In this document: piece by piece, positions 22,501 to 25,245 of the stretch
Layout: every line of letters begins with the position of its first letter
Position numbering within the stretch: position 1 is the first letter of the stretch
IMG/VR virus record: IMGVR_UViG_3300025087_000284
Coordinates: 1-25,245 of that record
Direction: 5' to 3' (one strand)
Origin: a virus
DNA: 25,245 nucleotides
Made by a program: the position numbers and the translations under genes
Notes under the pieces: generated by a model
Databases searched by the model: none
Told to the model about the DNA's origin: nothing
What the model saw: the letters and a program-made list of their open reading frames with translations, nothing else

Positions 22501-22762
22501 CATCTGGCTGACGGACGTGCTGTTGGGTCTGAAGCGGATCAGCGGCGAGGAAACAACGCACCGCTATGGTACGGTGGCCTATGTAAACAGCGAGACCAGC
22601 GCAGCCAGCATATTCGAGTTCGCAGCGATCGTGGACGGTAAGCACCTGACCGACCGGGAGGCGCTGGATTGGATCGCCAGGGTCTGCCGTGCGACGGCTG
22701 AGTTTCCGGGCGATATCACTACGGCCAGCCACAGCCTGGCTACGGCCTGGGAGGCGCGCTGA
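19562..22762 (+). CDS. Large tail/baseplate protein with lectin-like domain
   Basis: A 1066-aa beta-rich protein. Residues ~1-400 consist of repeated strands with Trp/Tyr and Gly turns ('GYSIFVYGGELWVCNQF', 'MYRYDRDGSF'-like motifs), perhaps a propeller or baseplate domain; ~370-480 ('FGQMFDVTIPFDT', 'VDVYFGVRVPDG', 'SRSLTVSLVSF') resembles the beta core of hub proteins that bind the tail tube. Residues ~715-835 look like a concanavalin/LamG-type jelly roll ('ALGCQVSLKMAVEGDSAYAG', 'GWIMLRYQDGLFRVYVKSS', 'ISHVGLYAFNDGAYVKI'), which would bind sugar or provide a spacer. No enzyme motif recognised. It likely forms part of the tail tip that contacts the cell. It ends in a TGATG overlap with the next gene. 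Confidence 0.6.
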   Translation: MRTDIPQAIIDALAEDATSTVQIRLSGGRTRAMNWERNAEKAPAWADDPGAMDSPLAQDFCMVAGMGYSIFVYGGELWVCNQFSEPMKATVGGITIDADDGSRPAIRQGRNESELRVYYCTGAAIQSADLDRALVDAGTTECVLEGDTYSFAHQAALHAIGLDEIVALWIDDGGIRVTLIDYQAATEVSWQGRFMWPGTDVGASLAPLLNYSAAVEYESKVFIYLSAPTGEVMGVTYRRSNGAWSDSFTAVLADMSRFLAGKALLIGDAIYLTGMLYRYDRDGSFTAGVFYTLLLYSTDGRIFAMDRTTTVAGGQDTDTFSMALRFLAGYSETPDSRYGIGAGLVFSDANRWFAQESHFGIDGVVKGYDFRDCILAQVSFGQMFDVTIPFDTNEDADQVLVGDVVDVYFGVRVPDGPMQEFLAARCIVMEVREAVSSGSRSLTVSLVSFSDGKLLEMAHPFALRKHGKEFLHDTLAELDNFDLASEDGFVLFPLAVDFWGNGQIDHETHNASEVKEFTTPELDEELDIVELPEIEALPFEIHCFGWSRSGKPSVSEDGETLDDNPSDPLAPNDAIYVNLYIQREGEAADVVVKVDTPASGHVDHFPQTWKATGAGDYPVVLEANAGLQAGDRIKKIGLVFSNTRTPNTAETVFIPERVEIPTIMTKVRSFRDSWKTVQVDNEAGVPEDGQALQRIGIPVVQFAQQPYYALGCQVSLKMAVEGDSAYAGVICLASDGLNYVAARASATKVQLVAARAGDESVLAEESYAFPTPMGWIMLRYQDGLFRVYVKSSSTNQWAPTLEYEWTEADGALLVDDQISHVGLYAFNDGAYVKITGLDLEATDGVGILPLAHKIDDFPASGQIRVDDCIYSYTSKGAAPTSVGGPYQGRNVSGPYAYTNDGKHYEGNATEFLRFEWVSNSTHATDFQGKYLATDTGIVWTIGLVDFKPFITTHKVKVFLRNRGRFYCARANADVIGKSVRIWLTDVLLGLKRISGEETTHRYGTVAYVNSETSAASIFEFAAIVDGKHLTDREALDWIARVCRATAEFPGDITTASHSLATAWEAR
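21434..21451 (+). repeat. 18-bp perfect palindrome inside the large tail gene
   Basis: GCCGGCCTGCAGGCCGGC reads the same on both strands. It lies in codons for A-G-L-Q-A-G of the 1066-aa tail protein, and contains NaeI-, HaeIII- and PstI-type words nested around TGCA. It may be only a GC-rich coincidence of Ala/Gly codons. Confidence 0.6.
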
Positions 22763-23709
22763 TGGCTGAGTTCTACGACTTCGAGGTAGGTAGCTTCGAC
22801 GTGCAGCTCACCCTTTCGGAGATGGAGACCGGAGATTTAATCCGGATTAAGACCGACACGGCGGTGACGGCAGCGGATGGAGCGCTGAGCAGCCCGGAGA
22901 GCACAGTGGAGATAACCAGGCTGGCGGATGGATATCGCCTTGCGCTGCTGGATACCAACGGGAGCGAGATCGACCGGTTCGAGGCAGATTACCCGGCAGG
23001 ACCTGCCAGGCTGCAGGTGACCGGGCACGACGACGCCTTCTCGGTGTTCCTGGATGACGCCTGGCTGTACACGTTCTTCCTGACTTATGTGCATTACGAG
23101 ATCGAGCCGAGCATCGAAGTATCGGGCAGCTCGGGGATCACGATCAGCAATGGGCTGGTAGCGGAGCTGTACGACTGCCGGGATGCACTGGATATCGACC
23201 TGCAGAACAGTATGTTGAATGCAGCCAGCAGCGTTTTAGGGCAAAAGCCGATCAGGGTCTGGTCAACGTATGATGGGGTGGTGTGCTACGCCTACGATCC
23301 ACCGGCAGACGACGTGCAACTCTACCGGGCAACCACATTCGAGAAAGTGCGCAGCCTGCCCAGCGGTTCGGCATCGGATGCGCTGGTGATGCACCAACGC
23401 CTGGCGGCGCTGGCAGACCTGGCAGCTCTGGAAGAATTCGGGCTGATGACCCGGCTGGTGCGTGCGCCCGAGCTAGGGGCGGGAGCGATCCGGGTAGGGC
23501 AGAAGCTGCTGGAAAACGGACGCCAGGCAGCGGTGAGATATATGGCGAGCGGTCCCATCGATCCAAGAATTGAGATGTATGACCGGGTATCGGCCTGGGT
23601 GATCACGCCCGGGGCGGCGGTTGGGTACGATGCGACGCTCATCGTTGACAGTATAGCCTATACCGGCGGCGCCAGGCCGAGCATGAAGCTGGAAGGGAAT
23701 CGTCCATGA
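22762..23709 (+). CDS. Baseplate hub-like tail protein
   Basis: A 315-aa protein behind GGGAGG (22749-22754), overlapping the previous stop by one base. Residues ~1-135 form another jelly-roll-like domain ('YRLALLDTNGSEIDRFEADY', 'DAFSVFLDDAWLYTFFLTY'). Residues ~150-310 resemble the end of gp27/gp44-type hub proteins: 'RVWSTYDGVVCYAYDPPADD' and 'RYMASGPIDPRIEMYDRVSAW', with the pattern '[P]..i.pgDrv' of insertion into the tail tube axis. The ATGA overlap at the end couples it to the tail spike gene. This is likely a central tail-tip protein; the family is not certain. Confidence 0.55.
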   Translation: MAEFYDFEVGSFDVQLTLSEMETGDLIRIKTDTAVTAADGALSSPESTVEITRLADGYRLALLDTNGSEIDRFEADYPAGPARLQVTGHDDAFSVFLDDAWLYTFFLTYVHYEIEPSIEVSGSSGITISNGLVAELYDCRDALDIDLQNSMLNAASSVLGQKPIRVWSTYDGVVCYAYDPPADDVQLYRATTFEKVRSLPSGSASDALVMHQRLAALADLAALEEFGLMTRLVRAPELGAGAIRVGQKLLENGRQAAVRYMASGPIDPRIEMYDRVSAWVITPGAAVGYDATLIVDSIAYTGGARPSMKLEGNRP

Positions 23710-25245
23710 GTGAAAATAAGCTGACGCCATTCCGCAAACGGGTGCGGGATACTGCAAAGGATTACAGCCTGGCTGCGACCGTGGTAGATGCGGTGGGAAG
23801 CTTCTGCAGCGTGCGCCTGGCGCAAAACGGGCAGCTGATGACCGGGCTGAAGTATTCCGGGGTGAAGCCTGAGCCAGGGAAGAAGGTCCAGGTGGATTTT
23901 ATCTCCGGGTCGCCGATCGTGCTCACGGGTGCGGCCATGCCGGCAGCCGAGCCGGAGGTAAAGCCAATCCCACCAGCGCCGGTGAACTCGGAACAGGTTG
24001 ATCCGGATTACAGCGGGATCCTGCGCTACCACAGCGGCGAGATCGTGGCAGCATACCCGGCGAACGAGGAAGGTATGCAGGATGCGCTGGACGATTGCAT
24101 CGACGACGACCTGATCGTTCTGCCGGTTATCCAGCTGACGATGGACGTGGTGATGCCGGACAGCATCACGATCCGAGGGGATAGCAGGGAGACAAGTTTT
24201 ATTTACGGTCACCTGACGATGGGGGAAAAATGCAAAGTAACTAAGGTTTCTATGATCAATGCGGGAACTAGCTTCAGTCAGCTTGTCGCTCTCACTGGCT
24301 CAAAGAAGTACCTGGGAGTGGTCAGTGATTGTGATGTGTTGGCATCAAACTGCGGGGTTGGTGGTGCAGTTGGCTTGATGTCAACTGTCACTGCGACTAC
24401 AAGAGTAAGCAATTGTTTCTTGTCTGGCGAGGGTATTAGTGCTTGGGCAGTGTACCGGACTGCCGGATATGTTTATCTCGAGTACACTAAGGTCTATGGC
24501 TTGTACTATGGGGATGTGCATGTCTATGGAACTTATGAGGGGGAAGGTGTCATGGTCTGTGATGGCATTGTTAGAAATCCTGGTGGGCCACAGATGTCCT
24601 ATCGAGCAACTCTGGAAGTTCCTGGAGAGATGGTCAGGTCCCTAGCCGGAATCACAGCCATGACGAAAACACAGGTTGCCGCAACACCATCGGGCTACGC
24701 AGCCATTCAGCACTGTGTTAGTGATGACTATATCTACACAGTTACTCCAACTGGCGAGGCAAACGAATATATATTCAACCAGTATCAGGTTGCAAGTCCA
24801 GCAACAGCGCCAAAAACCTGCATTATTGACGATGGGGACAATATCCCGCTCATCGCCATGTGGGATAAAGATACCCTCCTCGCCGTTTACGACAATGGCA
24901 CAGAATACGTGATGATCTCGATGGACTTTTCAGTTGAAACTCCAGTAGCGACGGAGATAGATGCTTGGCCATATGAGGCGATAAGCCACAGCTACAACCA
25001 ACCAGACACACTGGTTGTAGCTGTGGCGTCAACTGGCACATTTGCTCTGTACGGTGGTATGGTTTTTGATGCCACTGAAAGCTACTATAAGGGCTATGTG
25101 CGAATTTGGGATGGCGCAAATGGTATCTGGATGATCGACAAGTTTGAACTTGCATCTGCCAATCCCGCGCATGTTGCATGGTCACTTGAACAAACCTTCT
25201 GGCCGCAAGCCGCAATATGCGGAGACAAGGTTGTTCTTGCGTATC
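23706..25245 (+). CDS. Tail spike with OB-fold N-terminus and beta-helix domain (3' end outside window)
   Basis: The frame starting at ATG 23706 (GGAAGGGA at 23691-23698; ATGA overlap with the hub gene) is open to the end of the window, at least 513 codons. Residues ~1-80 look like a spike OB fold ('SLAATVVDAVGSFCSVRLAQ', 'GKKVQVDFISGSPIVLTG'), followed by a Pro-rich linker (80-97). Residues ~110-300 have the right-handed beta-helix signature of tail spikes: 'YPANEEGMQDALDDCIDDDLIVLP', then 'LTMDVVMPDSITIRGDS' and repeated short rungs. The far part (~330 on) is Trp/Tyr-rich strands, possibly a propeller-like binding domain. From ~24215 base composition falls and codon use changes sharply. Such proteins bind and often cleave surface polysaccharides; catalytic residues cannot be named from this fragment. 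Confidence 0.68.
   Translation, partial: MSENKLTPFRKRVRDTAKDYSLAATVVDAVGSFCSVRLAQNGQLMTGLKYSGVKPEPGKKVQVDFISGSPIVLTGAAMPAAEPEVKPIPPAPVNSEQVDPDYSGILRYHSGEIVAAYPANEEGMQDALDDCIDDDLIVLPVIQLTMDVVMPDSITIRGDSRETSFIYGHLTMGEKCKVTKVSMINAGTSFSQLVALTGSKKYLGVVSDCDVLASNCGVGGAVGLMSTVTATTRVSNCFLSGEGISAWAVYRTAGYVYLEYTKVYGLYYGDVHVYGTYEGEGVMVCDGIVRNPGGPQMSYRATLEVPGEMVRSLAGITAMTKTQVAATPSGYAAIQHCVSDDYIYTVTPTGEANEYIFNQYQVASPATAPKTCIIDDGDNIPLIAMWDKDTLLAVYDNGTEYVMISMDFSVETPVATEIDAWPYEAISHSYNQPDTLVVAVASTGTFALYGGMVFDATESYYKGYVRIWDGANGIWMIDKFELASANPAHVAWSLEQTFWPQAAICGDKVVLAY
24985..25027 (+). repeat. 16-bp perfect inverted repeat within the tail spike gene
   Basis: GCCACAGCTACAACCA (24985-25000) is perfectly complementary to 25012-25027, with an 11-base loop. 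It lies inside coding sequence of the A+T-richer part of the tail spike. The frame stays open through it (reading H-S-Y-N-Q-P ... V-V-A-V-A). It would make a strong mRNA hairpin. Confidence 0.75.

Noticed and set aside
23658-24212. 184-codon - strand frame opposite the spike N-terminus
   Set aside because: The + strand frame from 23706 is continuous, has a good SD and recognisable OB-fold and beta-helix patterns; the antisense frame shows none.
1-25245. CRISPR array, insertion sequence, integrase or rRNA
   Set aside because: No regularly spaced long repeats, transposase or recombinase motifs, or rRNA-like segments were noticed on either strand.

Overview
The window is a stretch of the late (virion structure) region of a tailed, siphovirus-like phage or prophage. 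All supported genes lie on the + strand. Most are packed with ATGA/GTGA/TAATG overlaps or gaps of a few bases, behind clear GGAGG-type ribosome binding sites. The order is the classic one: portal, Mu gpF-type head morphogenesis protein, scaffold, major capsid protein, small head protein, head-tail connector and stopper, gp10-type tail component, tail terminator, major tail protein, tail chaperone pair with a -1 frameshift, tape measure, then baseplate and tail-spike proteins. No terminase, integrase, lysis or replication gene is visible; the terminase would be expected just upstream. The host cannot be named from the sequence. G+C is moderately high, and use of SD sites and bacterial genetic code point to a bacterial host.

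Region by region. 1-850: portal C-terminus and a small four-cysteine protein. 835-3581: an accessory block between portal and head morphogenesis genes, made of a GT2 glycosyltransferase, a class I SAM methyltransferase, an SH3 plus cysteine-peptidase-like protein and a second GT2. 3578-4844: MuF-type head protein and a small protein. 4830-5117: a tRNA-like cloverleaf followed by a hairpin-rich non-coding stretch ending in a 15-bp stem. 5118-7691: unknown protein, scaffold, major capsid protein and a small head protein, closed by an 11-bp hairpin. 7755-10042: a second accessory block of two tandem GT4 glycosyltransferases, each 381 aa. 10021-12286: head-tail joining genes. 12304-14496: major tail protein and tail chaperones. 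14497-17943: tape measure. 17940-25245: distal tail, baseplate and an incomplete tail spike.

The most interesting reading is that four glycosyltransferases and a methyltransferase are embedded, in two blocks, inside the head gene operon and are co-translated with it. This suggests a phage-encoded system that glycosylates, and perhaps methyl-caps, the virion or a host surface glycan during late expression. Several smaller signals stand out: a canonical A AAA AAC frameshift site with a stem-loop in the tail chaperone gene; a separate +1 frame break at a CCCC run in the first gene after the tape measure; a cloverleaf with an aberrant anticodon loop; a four-unit 9-bp AGGAT repeat; and an abrupt base and codon composition change inside the tail spike gene. 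Functional assignments are from motif recognition by eye; no database search was possible.
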